A DNA stretch of 64,000 bases from Bacillus sonorensis NBRC 101234 = KCTC 13918 (GTDB taxonomy: Bacteria > Bacillota > Bacilli > Bacillales > Bacillaceae), in assembly GCF_001592005.1 (NCBI RefSeq), contig NZ_BCVZ01000010.1:1-64000 (forward strand), in the 5' to 3' direction. Both the position numbers and the translations under genes were made by a program. Positions within the stretch are counted from its first letter, which is position 1, and each line of letters begins with the position of its first letter. Shown here one piece after another: positions 43,377-53,146 of the stretch. Under the pieces are notes generated by a model. It did not search any database. It was not told the origin of the DNA and was given only the letters and a program-made list of their open reading frames with translations.

Positions 43377-44366
43377 CTATATGAAACACTCCTTGGGGAA
43401 ACTGCCATTATACAAAGCATGAGCGGCTGCAGCGGCGACCTTCGCCGTGATCAGGGATTCGCGTTCTCCGTGCAAAGAAAGACCGATTTCCCGGCTCCTT
43501 CCGTCTTTCACTTCTGCAGCATCGACTTTCACCGCATACTTGGCAGATCCGATCTGCAGAGAACCAAGACTTTTGACAGCGGCTGAACGGATCACCGCAT
43601 GTTTTAAAAGCCGCGCAGCCCCACTTTTCTTAAGCCCGGCGATGACAAACGTTGCAACCCGAGAATCAAAACAAAGCCTTGTAGCGATTGAAGGCACACC
43701 TAAAGTGTTCGGAAGGGTCATCTGGTCTGAAAAGGGAAATCGATAGGCCATGCGCCGGCCCATACACCCAAGGTCTGCCGGCCTCCCGCCGGTAAAACTG
43801 CCGACTTTCTTCACTCGTCCCCGGTCTGTTATGTCAAACACTGAATGGAGCTGGTCTACCGTCCACTCAATTGCCGCCTTCCCATGGCTGTCTCCTAAAC
43901 CGAGCATGATCGTGATATCGATACGGTTTGTTTCATCAAAGGCTTTCTTTGCCTCTTGCGCCAGTAAATTGGTTAGTCCCGGGGCCAACCCGACACTCAA
44001 CACCCCCGTTCCTCTGCAAGCGCCGGCATTCAGCCGTTCGATCCGGGCTAAAAATGGCCCGTTTGCAGAAATGTCGATATAATCCGTCCCGTTCGCCAAA
44101 CAAGCCTCGGCTAAATCCGTGTCCTCCTGATCTATACATACGATGACAAGCTTCGTCTGTTCAAGCCAAGCCCAATCATCAGCCGCATCTCTATTGAAGC
44201 GCATCGGCTTCACTTTACCTCCCGTTTCCCGGCAAAGTCGCTGAGCTCTGTCCAGATTTCTCCCTGCGGCATACACAAGCCCCGGGTATTTCTCCCCGAG
44301 CATCCGGCAGATGTGACCGCCGACATAACCGTATCCGCCAATCACGACAATATGCTGTTTCAACAT
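43377..44366 (-). CDS. Saccharopine-dehydrogenase-like NADP-binding protein
   Basis: 329 residues: N-terminal Rossmann motif VVIGGYGYVGGHICRML (about 6-22), then the saccharopine-dehydrogenase-like catalytic fold (TDYIDISANGPF, SVGLAPGLTNLLA). Its start overlaps the end of the methyltransferase gene by 7 bp, so the two are translationally coupled and likely act on one pathway. Substrate unknown. Confidence 0.75.
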   Translation of the reverse strand: MLKQHIVVIGGYGYVGGHICRMLGEKYPGLVYAAGRNLDRAQRLCRETGGKVKPMRFNRDAADDWAWLEQTKLVIVCIDQEDTDLAEACLANGTDYIDISANGPFLARIERLNAGACRGTGVLSVGLAPGLTNLLAQEAKKAFDETNRIDITIMLGLGDSHGKAAIEWTVDQLHSVFDITDRGRVKKVGSFTGGRPADLGCMGRRMAYRFPFSDQMTLPNTLGVPSIATRLCFDSRVATFVIAGLKKSGAARLLKHAVIRSAAVKSLGSLQIGSAKYAVKVDAAEVKDGRSREIGLSLHGERESLITAKVAAAAAHALYNGSFPKECFI

Positions 44367-45046
44367 TTGCCGCCCCCTTTTACAGCGAACCAGCCATCAA
44401 TTAAATAAGCGCTGAAAAACCGCGTCACATTCGTAAAACCTGATTCCTCCAGCAAAGCTTCCACCTCTAGCGCCGGAATCGGATGAGAATGCTTGCCGAT
44501 AGAATCCGCGAAACGCCCCCACTCCTGTTCAGAAATTCCGTTTGCCAGCATATGTTCCTTCCAGGCTTTCATCTGCCACGAAAATGTTTCAGAATAAATA
44601 TCGCCATTGATCGACGCGATCGAAAACGGTGCTCCCTGAGGTAAACGGGCCGCGATATCCTGCAAAAACTTCCGCTTATCGCGGACAAAATGGAGGACAA
44701 GCATGCAAGTCGCCGCATCATATTGATGCTCCAGCTGTCCCACTTCTCCTTCAATGAAGTCGGCTTTGAGCTGAATACCGGCGAACTTCAGCCTTTGCTG
44801 CGCCAAATTGAGCATATGGGCAGATGTATCGACCCCTGTAAACGACCAATTCGGATGTCTCTTGCCCAATGTCAGCAATTCCTGTCCGCCTCCTGCCCCG
44901 ACAACCGCCACATTGGCCTCATCCATATTAAGCCGAACGGTCAGCAGGCGATCCATCATATCGTATAACATGCGGTAGCAGGGGATTTTCAAAGCGATCT
45001 TTTCTCTATATTGATACACATCAAGGTGATTCCAATCCATGTTCAT
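44360..45046 (-). CDS. Class I SAM-dependent methyltransferase
   Basis: 228 residues: AdoMet motif VAVVGAGGGQELLTLG (about 46-61), acidic VDTSAHML, then MLVLHFVRDK. The start ATG at 45046 has AAAAGGAG 11 nt upstream; the GTG four codons earlier abuts the SD. Forms an overlapping pair with the saccharopine-dehydrogenase-like gene and is divergent from a LuxR regulator 110 bp away, which may control it. Confidence 0.78.
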   Translation of the reverse strand: MNMDWNHLDVYQYREKIALKIPCYRMLYDMMDRLLTVRLNMDEANVAVVGAGGGQELLTLGKRHPNWSFTGVDTSAHMLNLAQQRLKFAGIQLKADFIEGEVGQLEHQYDAATCMLVLHFVRDKRKFLQDIAARLPQGAPFSIASINGDIYSETFSWQMKAWKEHMLANGISEQEWGRFADSIGKHSHPIPALEVEALLEESGFTNVTRFFSAYLIDGWFAVKGGGKC

Positions 45047-45155
45047 GACAAGGCGCACTCCTTTTAGTAAAATAATTAAGAATTGTTCTCAATTATAAGG
45101 AAGTTTTTCAAATGCACCATCCCACAAACATGGGATTTTTAATGGAGGGAATCCA

Positions 45156-46202
45156 ATGGACCGGCCGTTAAAAGACCAATTCAATGAGCTTGGACAAACA
45201 TCACAAACATCACCGCAATACATGGAAGCCGTCATATCCGCGCTGCGAAGCGCGATCTCATTTGATGCTTCATGCTGTACAGCCGTCGATCCGAAAACCC
45301 TCCTGTCCATCGGAGCGATCACAGATGAGCCAATTGAAAGGATGCATGCGCGGTTATTTGAGCTTGAATACATGGATGATGATGTCAATCAATACGAAAC
45401 ATTAATCAAAACAAAGCAGACAGCGGCGATTTTAAGCGGGGCCTTGAATGGGAATCTTCACAAGAGCAAACGATACCGCATGATTCTTGAACCGGCAGGC
45501 TTTGGGGACGAAATGCGGGCCGTTCTTTTAAGCAAGGGGGAATGCTGGGGCTATCTTACACTATGGCGAAAAAGCGGACGGCCGCCATTTCATAAGAAGG
45601 AACGCTCCCTTCTCGCTTCACTTGCACCGGTTATCGGCCGGCACTTGCAGCGATTGCGACATCAAGCGCCAAAAAAAGACTTGTTTCACATGAAACATGC
45701 CGGCGGCATTCTGATTTTGTCGGAGAATGTCAGACCGATATCATGCAATGAAGCGGCGCTTCATTGGCTGAGCGTCCTCCGCGGATGGGAAAAGATCGGC
45801 GGCGCGTCAATACCGAGGCCGATCAGAGCCGTCTGCTCTCGAGCCGCAGCAGAGACGGATGATCCGGCAAAAACCGTCATTTCGATTCCGGGCCAGCCCC
45901 TTCTGTCCATTAAAGCGAGCCGCTTGGACGGTTTCGGCCCGTCAGGACAAATCGCCGTTTCATTCGAGCCGGCTTCACCCGCAGAAGCGATACCGCTCAT
46001 TGCAGACGCGTACGGCCTGTCTGAACGGGAAAAGGACATCGCATACCGGATCATCCGCGGGCTTTCCACAAAAGACATCGCTGAAGCCTTGCACATTTCG
46101 GCTTATACCGTCCAAGACCATTTAAAGTCGATTTTTTTGAAGACTGGGTCGGAAAATCGGCGGGAGCTGATGTGGAAGCTGCTTGATGATGTTCTGAAAT
46201 AA
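45156..46202 (+). CDS. LuxR-family transcriptional regulator
   Basis: 348 residues: N-terminal GAF-like sensor region (about 20-180), a linker, and a C-terminal LuxR helix-turn-helix (LSEREKDIAYRIIRGLSTKDIAEALHISAYTVQDHLKSIF, about 283-322). ATGGAGGG SD. Divergent from the methyltransferase pair. No LuxI partner is expected in this genus; the ligand is unknown. Confidence 0.82.
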   Translation: MDRPLKDQFNELGQTSQTSPQYMEAVISALRSAISFDASCCTAVDPKTLLSIGAITDEPIERMHARLFELEYMDDDVNQYETLIKTKQTAAILSGALNGNLHKSKRYRMILEPAGFGDEMRAVLLSKGECWGYLTLWRKSGRPPFHKKERSLLASLAPVIGRHLQRLRHQAPKKDLFHMKHAGGILILSENVRPISCNEAALHWLSVLRGWEKIGGASIPRPIRAVCSRAAAETDDPAKTVISIPGQPLLSIKASRLDGFGPSGQIAVSFEPASPAEAIPLIADAYGLSEREKDIAYRIIRGLSTKDIAEALHISAYTVQDHLKSIFLKTGSENRRELMWKLLDDVLK

Positions 46203-46743
46203 AAAGGGGAAATATCTTGGACTAAAACAGATAATAAAGGGCTTTCGCGGTTCATACCCTTTTAACTATATTTAAGATATTTTAGTAGAGTTGCGAACTA
46301 ATTCATAAAGCTAGAAGGTTTAATTATTGCCCTCTTTTACACCTAGCCTTTGATAATTCCACCCGTTACATCCATTGCTATCCAAAATATCAAAGGCTTT
46401 TTATATCAGTTTTATTATAAATTCCAAATAGATGCTGGCATCTCGAGTTTTTAGGAATAATTTGGCCTCCATTTTTTTATAATTGATTCCAAATTTGCAT
46501 TTTGTATTCCTCACCAGATTCTCACACCCGACAGCTTTGCCCCGCCATAATCCATTCCACGGTCCAGTATCGAATTTTTGTTCTTATTTATTGGCCCCCT
46601 ATAATTGTCTAATCTTTAACATGTTAAGCGAAAACGCTGTTTTTTCTTCTTGGTTTTTAAGAAAGAAAACAGCAACATCATACAAGAAATCCCCTAAAAA
46701 CATGCTAAACTAAAAAAATCATCAAACCCACAGGAGGTCCGCC
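46203..46743. other. 541-bp intergenic region, mostly unexplained
   Basis: AT-rich. Shows a CCTTTGATA/TATCAAAGG inverted repeat around 46348-46400 and, next to ybfI, a 38-bp hairpin (GCTGTTTT ... AAAACAGC, about 46636-46673) that could be an operator or attenuator. A 76-codon frame (46483-46713) has no SD. A short minus-strand reading (46380-46475) gives peptide-like fragments, perhaps a relic, but I cannot name it. Confidence 0.4.
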
Positions 46744-47580
46744 ATGCGAAACGAAACCCGCACGCTTTTTCTCGATCCCGATCTGCAAGTTGAAGCCTAC
46801 CGCTTTAAAGGCATCATGCAGAAGTTCCCGAATCACTTCCACGACTATTATGTGGTCGGTTTTATCGAAAAGGGGCAGCGCTGTTTGCTTTGCAAGGGAC
46901 AGGAATACATCATCAATCCCGGTGACCTCGTGCTTTTTAATCCGCATGACACCCACAGCTGCGAGCAGATTGACGGGAAAGCGCTCGACTACCGCTGTAT
47001 CAATATTACGCCTGATGTAATGATGAAAGCCGTTAAGGAACTGACGGGCGCGGAAAACCTGCCATACTTCACGCAAAACGTCTTGTACCGCCATGAACTG
47101 ACCTCCAGCTTGAAGGAACTGCACATCTATATTTTGCAGAAAGAAAACACGCTGAAGAAAGAGGAATTGTTTCTCTATCTGCTTGAAGAGCTGATCCGGA
47201 CATATTCTGATGTCGCGTTTTTGGAAAATGCGCCTGAGCCGTCCGATGAAGTCAAAGCGGTCTGTGATTATTTAGAAGCGCATTACACGGAAAATATTAC
47301 GCTGGACGATCTCAGCCGGCTGACGGGCTGGAGCAAATACCATTTGCTGCGGTCGTTTACGAAGCAAAAAGGGATTTCCCCTTACAGCTACTTGGAAACC
47401 GTTCGCATCAACCATGCGAAAAAGCTGCTGGAACAAGGGGTTAAACCGATTGAAACCGCGTTTCAGACCGGCTTCAGCGATCAGAGCCACTTGACCAAAT
47501 TTTTCAAGCGTCAGGTCGGACTGACACCGAGGCAATATATGAAGATTTTTGAATGTGACAGACAGGAGATGAAAGAATGA
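46744..47580 (+). CDS. ybfI: AraC-family regulator (YbfI-like)
   Basis: 278 residues: cupin sensor domain (about 20-100; [24 protein letters not shown]) and AraC double HTH (about 170-270; [48 protein letters not shown]). AGGAGG SD. Its stop overlaps the ybfH start by 4 bp, so it most likely controls that exporter. Confidence 0.88.
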   Translation: MRNETRTLFLDPDLQVEAYRFKGIMQKFPNHFHDYYVVGFIEKGQRCLLCKGQEYIINPGDLVLFNPHDTHSCEQIDGKALDYRCINITPDVMMKAVKELTGAENLPYFTQNVLYRHELTSSLKELHIYILQKENTLKKEELFLYLLEELIRTYSDVAFLENAPEPSDEVKAVCDYLEAHYTENITLDDLSRLTGWSKYHLLRSFTKQKGISPYSYLETVRINHAKKLLEQGVKPIETAFQTGFSDQSHLTKFFKRQVGLTPRQYMKIFECDRQEMKE

Positions 47581-48512
47581 ATACTCGACGTGAAACCACC
47601 GGACATCTTGCGGCTGTTTTAACCATTCTTATTTGGGGCACGACTTTTGTTTCGACAAAGGTGCTGCTTGAGGATTTTTCACCAATGGAGATTTTGTTTT
47701 ATCGTTTTCTGCTCGGTTTTATCGTGCTGATCATCGTCCATCCGCACGTTCTAAAAGTGAAAAGCTGGCGGGAGGAAGCGCTTTTTGCCGGAGCGGGGCT
47801 GTGCGGCGTAACGCTGTATTTTTTGCTGGAAAACATCGCGCTCACCCTTACCTATGCCTCAAACGTCGGCATGATTGTAGCGGTCGTTCCGATGATCACC
47901 GCGGTTCTGGCCCATTTTCTACTGACCGGCGAGAGGCTCAAACCGCATTTTTTTATGGGATTTGCCGCCGCTTTTACCGGCCTCGCACTCATTTTTTTCA
48001 ATGGAAACGCGGTGCTTAAACTGAATCCGCTCGGTGATATACTTGCGTGTGCCGCGGCCCTTGTCTGGGCGATATACTCGATCTTCATGAAAAAAATCAG
48101 CGCATTTCGCTATCACACGATTCAATGTACACAGCGGGTGTTCTTTTACGGACTGATCTTCATGATTCCGCACCTTTTCCTGTTTGACTTCCGCTTCACG
48201 CTCAGCCCATTCGCTTCCCACGTCAACCTGTTGAACATGCTATTCCTCGGGGCTGGCGCATCAGCGCTTTGCTTTGTAACGTGGAACTGGTCGGTCGGTG
48301 TGCTGGGAGCCGTGAAAACGAGCGCATACATATACATGGTACCCGTGATTACGATTGCTGCATCCATTCTCATTTTGCATGAAAACATGACATGGATGGC
48401 GCTCATTGGAGGAGTCCTGACATTGACAGGCCTTTATATTTCAGAAATAAAGCCAAAACCGCGGCTGAAGGAGGAACAAATCTCAGGAATGAAACAAAAT
48501 GCGCACTTGTGA
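47577..48512 (+). CDS. ybfH: EamA/DMT-family exporter (YbfH-like)
   Basis: 311 residues, ten membrane helices in two EamA repeats. Coupled to ybfI by an ATGA overlap. Probably exports a metabolite or amino-acid derivative. The 3' end runs into a broken DUF2000 gene. Confidence 0.88.
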   Translation: MNTRRETTGHLAAVLTILIWGTTFVSTKVLLEDFSPMEILFYRFLLGFIVLIIVHPHVLKVKSWREEALFAGAGLCGVTLYFLLENIALTLTYASNVGMIVAVVPMITAVLAHFLLTGERLKPHFFMGFAAAFTGLALIFFNGNAVLKLNPLGDILACAAALVWAIYSIFMKKISAFRYHTIQCTQRVFFYGLIFMIPHLFLFDFRFTLSPFASHVNLLNMLFLGAGASALCFVTWNWSVGVLGAVKTSAYIYMVPVITIAASILILHENMTWMALIGGVLTLTGLYISEIKPKPRLKEEQISGMKQNAHL

Positions 48513-48901
48513 TCGATGAAAGCCTGCCGCTCGGACTAATCGCCAATACAGCGGCGATCCTGGGGGCAGCCCTCGGCAAAAACAGCCCTAGCCTCCTCGG
48601 CGGAAATGTAACAGACGGCTCCGGAATCGAACACTTGGGATCGTCAAAGTCCCCATTCCCATATTAAAAGGGAATGCCGAGCACCTCCATGAATTAAAAA
48701 GCAGGCTTTTGACCGATGATTTCGACGATTTACTGTCAGTTGATTTCACCGATGTCGCTCAAGAGCATTCACACATATGAAGCCTATACTGAGAAATTCC
48801 AAAACACTGCTGCTTCCGATTACCGCTATTTTGGAATTGGCATATGCGGGGATAAGAAGAAGGTCATCCGATTGACCGGGAGTTTGGGGCTGTTGAGATA
48901 A
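48489..48901 (+). pseudogene. DUF2000-family gene broken by frameshifts
   Basis: Three frames together give [20 protein letters not shown] ... GKNSPSLLG, then IVKVPIPILKGNAEHLHEL ... LLSVDFTDVAQ, then YEAYTEKF ... YFGIGICGDKKKVIRLTGS, the order of a DUF2000 protein of about 135 residues. Shifts fall near 48642 (after HLG) and near 48770. The start overlaps the ybfH end. Third member of the ybfI-ybfH unit, now non-functional. Confidence 0.78.
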
Positions 48902-48904
48902 ACA

Positions 48905-48952
48905 AAAAACGGGCATTGACTTTGCTGAGTGAGTCAATGTCCGTTTTTTGTC
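48905..48952. terminator. Bidirectional terminator
   Basis: AAAAAACGG(G/A)CATTGACT / AGTCAATGTCCGTTTTTT around a TTGCTGAGTG loop. Confidence 0.85.
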
Positions 48953-49005
48953 ATACGTTTGCCACCTAATAGTGAAAGCACAAATAAAGAAAAGAGGGAC
49001 CTTCT

Positions 49006-51207
49006 ATGGATCAAATGGTATTAAAAACTCAGGAATGGCTAAACAAAACCTATAGCGGGAAACACGGCTTCAACAAGGTGAAAGAGAACGGAAAACCAAG
49101 CTGGGAAACGATTTACGGTTTAACGAGAGCATTGCAGATCGAACTCGGTATCGCAGAGCCTGCTGATAATTTCGGGCCGGCGACAGAGAGTAAGTTTGTT
49201 CCGCTAAAAAAGCAGAAGAAAACTGAAAAACCGACAAACCTAAATTACATTCTGCAAGGCGCTTTTTGGGTTAAAGGAAAGGGATTTAATCCCGGCGGAT
49301 TAACAGGTAACTTTTTTGAAAGTACAGAGGATGCCGTGAAAAGATTTCAGAGGGCCGCAGGTCTAGCCAAACAAGATGGTGTTGTCACCGCACAGATCAT
49401 GAAGGCACTGCTCAACATGAGTGCTTTTACATTGGTACGAAACGGTGATACGAAAATTCGTCAAATTCAGCAAAATTTAAATCGGGATTACAATGCTTAT
49501 TTCGGATTAATGCCTTGTGACGGCGTTTATTCCCGAGAGACAAACAAGGCGCTGATTTATGCTTTGCAAAAGGAAGAAGGCATGAGTACAAGTGTGGCAA
49601 ACGGCTTTTTTGGACCAGGTACAACAAGCAAATGTCCGACACTTAAACCCGGTGATTCCAGAACCAAATTCGTGCTGATTCTTCAATACGCATTATATTG
49701 CAATGGCTATTCTTCGGGTGAATTTGACGGCGTTTATGATGCGGAAGTCGAATCTGCCGTCTCCCGCTTTCAAAGCTTCATGTGTTTGCCTGTAACGGGT
49801 ATTGCCAATATGGCAACGATCAAGGCATTATTGTCAAGCTCCGGCGATACTTCACGTGCCGCGGCGGCCTGTGACACTGCCACGATCCTAACAGCCGCCA
49901 CAGCAAAAACTTTACGGAGCAACGGATATAAAGTGGTCGGCAGATATTTGACAGGCAATGTGCGGACAAGCAGCGGCCTTAAATCAAAGGCGATGACTCC
50001 GGCTGAACTTTCAATCATTTTTAATGAAGGTTTGAGAGTGTTCCCGATTTATCAGGACGGCGGCTACGAATCCTCGTATTTCGTACCAAACCAAGGAACA
50101 ACAGATGCGTATGCCGCTGTCAACGCAGCGCAGGGATTAGGCTTCCCATCTGGCACAACCATTTATTTTGCCGTTGATTTCGACGCGTATGATTATGAAG
50201 TAACAGACAAAATCATCCCTTATTTTAATGAAATCAGAGCAGCGTTTGACAAAATGGAAAGCATACCGAATTCGCCAAAATATAAGATCGGCGTATACGG
50301 GCCTAGAAACATCTGTATCAGAACAGCCGACGCCGGATTGACGGAGTACAGCTTCGTTGCCGACATGTCGACCGGCTTCAGCGGCAACCTCGGCTACACG
50401 ATGCCAAAAAACTGGGCCTTTGATCAATTCTACGAACATTCAATCGGCACGGGCAGCGGAGCCATCGGCATTGATAAAGACGCTTATTCAGGCAGGGACA
50501 AAGGAACAGCAAGCGTCACCCCGTCGTCAGATCCGGTGTATGACGCACGAGTCAGAACGTTGAGAAATATTTTAGCAAACATCCCGGCACTGAGCAGTAT
50601 TTCTGAACTATTTACAACAATGTTTATTTTTGATAAAACAGAGACAGTTTACGAGTCTCTATACTTGGATATTACGTTGTCTACTTCACTAATATTTAAA
50701 AAGCCAAGTGAAACATCACCGGGTACATTACAAGTTAAAAACGGAAAGGTCGGAGCGTCGATTACAGAAGTATTAGGGAACTCAAAAACATCATTGAGTT
50801 CTTCACAAATTCATTCGTATGATGAGCTTTTAAAGAATATCGGCTTGTCGGTGCGTAACGGATATATCATGGTAAACGTTTCACCTTCTGTTGAATCTTT
50901 AGATCTTTCATTAACGATATTCAGCAATGAAATTCCGGTAGTCGATGATACAAAAACTGAAATGTCAGCTACAATTACCTTTAAAATTAAGAAATTATAT
51001 GTCTCACCCAGCAAACCAGTTGTAGCTCCTGAAGAAGCGTTACCAATCGATTGGGGAACAATTGGGGTTGCAGTTGGAGGAATTATAGCAGCTGCTGTTG
51101 GTGTAGCAGCTGTCGTAATAGTGGGAACTGCAGCACCGGAAATCGCTATTGGCACGGCAGTGTCTGCTGTGTTATTTGCGATATTTGGTTCACAAACAGC
51201 TGATTAA
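49006..51207 (+). CDS. ybfG: YbfG-like protein: peptidoglycan-binding repeats plus DUF1906 hydrolase domain
   Basis: 733 residues without a Sec signal peptide. About four peptidoglycan-binding-like repeats (about 5-65, 75-140, 145-215, 220-285), then a DUF1906/Rv2525c-like TIM-barrel glycoside-hydrolase domain (about 290-500: GYKVVGRYLTG, IYFAVDFDAYDYE, GVYGPRNICI, AIGIDKDAYSG). Residues 510-690 are an unassigned beta-rich part, and 695-730 form a Gly/Ala/Val-rich hydrophobic tail. Expected to bind and possibly cut cell wall; export route unclear. GAGGGACC SD. Followed by three small membrane-protein paralogues. Confidence 0.82.
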   Translation: MDQMVLKTQEWLNKTYSGKHGFNKVKENGKPSWETIYGLTRALQIELGIAEPADNFGPATESKFVPLKKQKKTEKPTNLNYILQGAFWVKGKGFNPGGLTGNFFESTEDAVKRFQRAAGLAKQDGVVTAQIMKALLNMSAFTLVRNGDTKIRQIQQNLNRDYNAYFGLMPCDGVYSRETNKALIYALQKEEGMSTSVANGFFGPGTTSKCPTLKPGDSRTKFVLILQYALYCNGYSSGEFDGVYDAEVESAVSRFQSFMCLPVTGIANMATIKALLSSSGDTSRAAAACDTATILTAATAKTLRSNGYKVVGRYLTGNVRTSSGLKSKAMTPAELSIIFNEGLRVFPIYQDGGYESSYFVPNQGTTDAYAAVNAAQGLGFPSGTTIYFAVDFDAYDYEVTDKIIPYFNEIRAAFDKMESIPNSPKYKIGVYGPRNICIRTADAGLTEYSFVADMSTGFSGNLGYTMPKNWAFDQFYEHSIGTGSGAIGIDKDAYSGRDKGTASVTPSSDPVYDARVRTLRNILANIPALSSISELFTTMFIFDKTETVYESLYLDITLSTSLIFKKPSETSPGTLQVKNGKVGASITEVLGNSKTSLSSSQIHSYDELLKNIGLSVRNGYIMVNVSPSVESLDLSLTIFSNEIPVVDDTKTEMSATITFKIKKLYVSPSKPVVAPEEALPIDWGTIGVAVGGIIAAAVGVAAVVIVGTAAPEIAIGTAVSAVLFAIFGSQTAD

Positions 51208-51302
51208 TTTGTTTATTTAATGAAAGCTGCATAAATACATAATATAATGTATTTATGCAGCTTTTCCAAATCTTTGATATAAGTATCGTGGAGGTATTAA
51301 CA

Positions 51303-51770
51303 TTGTACACAGACAAACAAGTATTCATTGAAACGCAAAAAACAGCCAAAACTCTTAAAACTTACCGCGATAAGAGCGACGAAGAGTTATTAGCCTTTCT
51401 CGCTAAACAAGATTCACTAACCTTAAATCAGCTGAAAGTCTATTACTCAGATCCTTCATTTGCGCTTCATTATTTCATCAGTGCAGCATTTTTCAGTATC
51501 ATATTGGCTTCGTTCATAACTGCAATTCTTTCTGGTCAAGCAGATTCGATATTCCCTTTCGTTTCCGGCATCTCCATTATAATATTGGCTGTCATATTTG
51601 TGGGGTGTATCTTCTGGGTGCTTAAACAGCTTGTCACCTTGAAAAAAAAGCCGATTCAATTCATTACACACTTTTCCAAGAAAGCAGAGTTTGCACGTAT
51701 CGTAAAAATGATTGATTATGTTTTACAACAAAAATACAAAAAGGCATTGAAAAATATACCGCACCAATAA
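51303..51770 (+). CDS. Small membrane protein, paralogue 1
   Basis: 155 residues: an N-terminal helical part with Q-x-F-x-E/K-T-x-x-T-A-K and DEELLAFLAKQDSLTLNQLKVYYSDPSF, then two membrane helices (about 60-110), and a basic cytoplasmic tail. Start at a TTG with GTGGAGG 9 nt upstream; the longer frame has no SD. Closely related in sequence and layout to the next gene and to the dead third copy. Function unknown; position behind ybfG suggests a protective or accessory role. Confidence 0.75.
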   Translation: MYTDKQVFIETQKTAKTLKTYRDKSDEELLAFLAKQDSLTLNQLKVYYSDPSFALHYFISAAFFSIILASFITAILSGQADSIFPFVSGISIIILAVIFVGCIFWVLKQLVTLKKKPIQFITHFSKKAEFARIVKMIDYVLQQKYKKALKNIPHQ

Positions 51771-51805
51771 AATCTCATGTTTTTTTGAATAGGAGTGACA
51801 ATCCA

Positions 51806-52252
51806 ATGAGAAACGAAAAACAATTATTTCAAAAAACTGAACATACAGCCAAACTCCTTGAGTCTCACAAAAGTGACGAAGAGCGGCTTACATACCTTGC
51901 AAATCAAGATTCTGTTACATTAAATCAGCTAAAAATCTATTTTTCAAATCCCAGTTTTACATTAACATATTTTATTAAAGGCATTTTTTTCAGCAGTATT
52001 ACTGCTGTAATTATGGCTGCCTTTTTATCTGGTCAAGTCTCCTCTTTCACCCATGATCTTTCAAGGCTATTTTCATTCTTCTTCATATTCTATCTGATCT
52101 TCTCTTTTCTTTGGATCGCCAAGATGCTGCTCTCCTCGCGAAAAGGACCAATGCAAACAATCCTGCACTTCCAAAAAAGAGCGGAATATTCCAGAATCAC
52201 GGGTATGATTGATTTTATTTTAGATGAACGTTTTAAAAAAGAATTTGATTAA
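51806..52252 (+). CDS. Small membrane protein, paralogue 2
   Basis: 148 residues with the same plan as the preceding gene (QLFQKTEHTAKLL, SDEERLTYLANQDSVTLNQLKIYFSNPSF, two membrane helices at about 55-105, basic tail ending in FILDERFKKEFD). TAGGAGTGAC SD before ATG 51806. A hairpin (AAAGCAGAGG/CCTCTGCTTT, 52252-52280) follows it. Confidence 0.75.
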   Translation: MRNEKQLFQKTEHTAKLLESHKSDEERLTYLANQDSVTLNQLKIYFSNPSFTLTYFIKGIFFSSITAVIMAAFLSGQVSSFTHDLSRLFSFFFIFYLIFSFLWIAKMLLSSRKGPMQTILHFQKRAEYSRITGMIDFILDERFKKEFD

Positions 52253-52281
52253 AAAGCAGAGGAACATCACCTCTGCTTTGG
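52251..52281 (+). terminator. Hairpin after paralogue 2
   Basis: AAAGCAGAGG / CCTCTGCTTT around a 7-nt loop, but without a long T run, so termination may be partial. Confidence 0.5.
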
Positions 52282-52320
52282 TTCGTCTATCAATCAAACA
52301 AAAAAGAAGGACAAAAGACA

Positions 52321-52690
52321 TGCAAACAGACCAACAATTATTCGAAGAAACAAAACAAACGGCTGAAGCTATATTGTTTTCGAAAGCTGAAAACGATGAA
52401 GAGTGATGGCATACCTCGAAAAACAAGATTTATCCACGCTAAAAATCAGCCACGTGATAAAAGCTTCTCTTTACAGCTCCATCACCGCCTGCATTATAAC
52501 TGCTATATTTTCTGGGCAAGTCGTTTCCATTTCATATGACATCGGGCATACTTTTTCCCATTATTTTAACGATATTACTTTTAGCCAGCTCCATCTGGGT
52601 GTTCGTTACAATCACTAAATCGCAAAGAAACAAAGACCAAAACTTTTTACACTTTAGAAAAAAATCCAGCCATACAAAAACATTTTAAAA
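52321..52690 (+). pseudogene. Small membrane protein, paralogue 3, broken
   Basis: Begins MQTDQQLFEETKQTAEAI with its own SD (AAGGAC), hits TGA at 52405 after NDEE, resumes in another frame (MAYLEKQDLSTLKIS, then KASLYSSITACIITAIFSGQ) with the NQLKxYFSxPSF block deleted, and shifts again to ITKSQRNKDQNFLHFRKKS. A decayed third tandem copy. Confidence 0.78.
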
Positions 52691-52712
52691 GAAGGCATCC
52701 TCCGATGCCTTC
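52691..52712. terminator. Terminator between the paralogues and the YiaA/B-like gene
   Basis: GAAGGCAT / ATGCCTTC stem; TTTTAAAA follows on the minus strand. Confidence 0.65.
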
Positions 52713-52722
52713 CCTCGTCATA

Positions 52723-52983
52723 TCACTCACCACTAGACATATTCTGTCGTCTCTCCTGCTCGGCGATGATTTCGTTGTCTTCGGCATTATCCCGTGTCAC
52801 TTTCTGCGTCAGAATCGCGCCCACCGCCACTAAAATCATCACAGCGATATAATAGCCTTTTTCATTGAGCTGCAGGTTGTCGGCATTGTAAAGGCCGATA
52901 CAAAATAAAAATACGCCTGCAAAGAATGTGAAATATGCCATGACCGTAAAAGCCGTTGTGTTTCTCCGTCTATACTTCTGCAT
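52723..52983 (-). CDS. YiaA/YiaB-like two-helix membrane protein
   Basis: 86 residues, two membrane helices (about 12-32 and 44-62) around NADNLQLNEKGYYIAVMI, the signature of the YiaA/YiaB domain; charged C-terminus. AGGAGG SD. Function unknown. Single gene. Confidence 0.78.
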   Translation of the reverse strand: MQKYRRRNTTAFTVMAYFTFFAGVFLFCIGLYNADNLQLNEKGYYIAVMILVAVGAILTQKVTRDNAEDNEIIAEQERRQNMSSGE

Positions 52984-53112
52984 CTTAATACCTCCTAAAA
53001 AACTAAAACTATTATACTTGATTTATCCACCCAAAAGAAGAATGATATTCCTTTTTACACACAATTTAGTAAATATGTCACAGCATAATCACATAGACCT
53101 ATTCAACATGAA

Positions 53113-53138
53113 AAAGCCGGGGTTTTTCCCCCGGCTTT
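53113..53138. terminator. Terminator of the Na/Pi cotransporter gene
   Basis: AAAGCCGGGG / CCCCGGCTTT around a T-rich loop; TTTTTC on the minus strand. Confidence 0.88.
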
Positions 53139-53146
53139 CTGATGGA

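Noticed and set aside
46483..46713. 76-codon + strand frame before ybfI
   Set aside because: No SD; its end is the ybfI leader hairpin.
49006..51207. Idea that ybfG marks a prophage lysis module
   Set aside because: The domains (PG-binding, DUF1906) occur in phages, but no holin, structural or integrase genes are near and B. subtilis has ybfG in the same ybfI-ybfH context.
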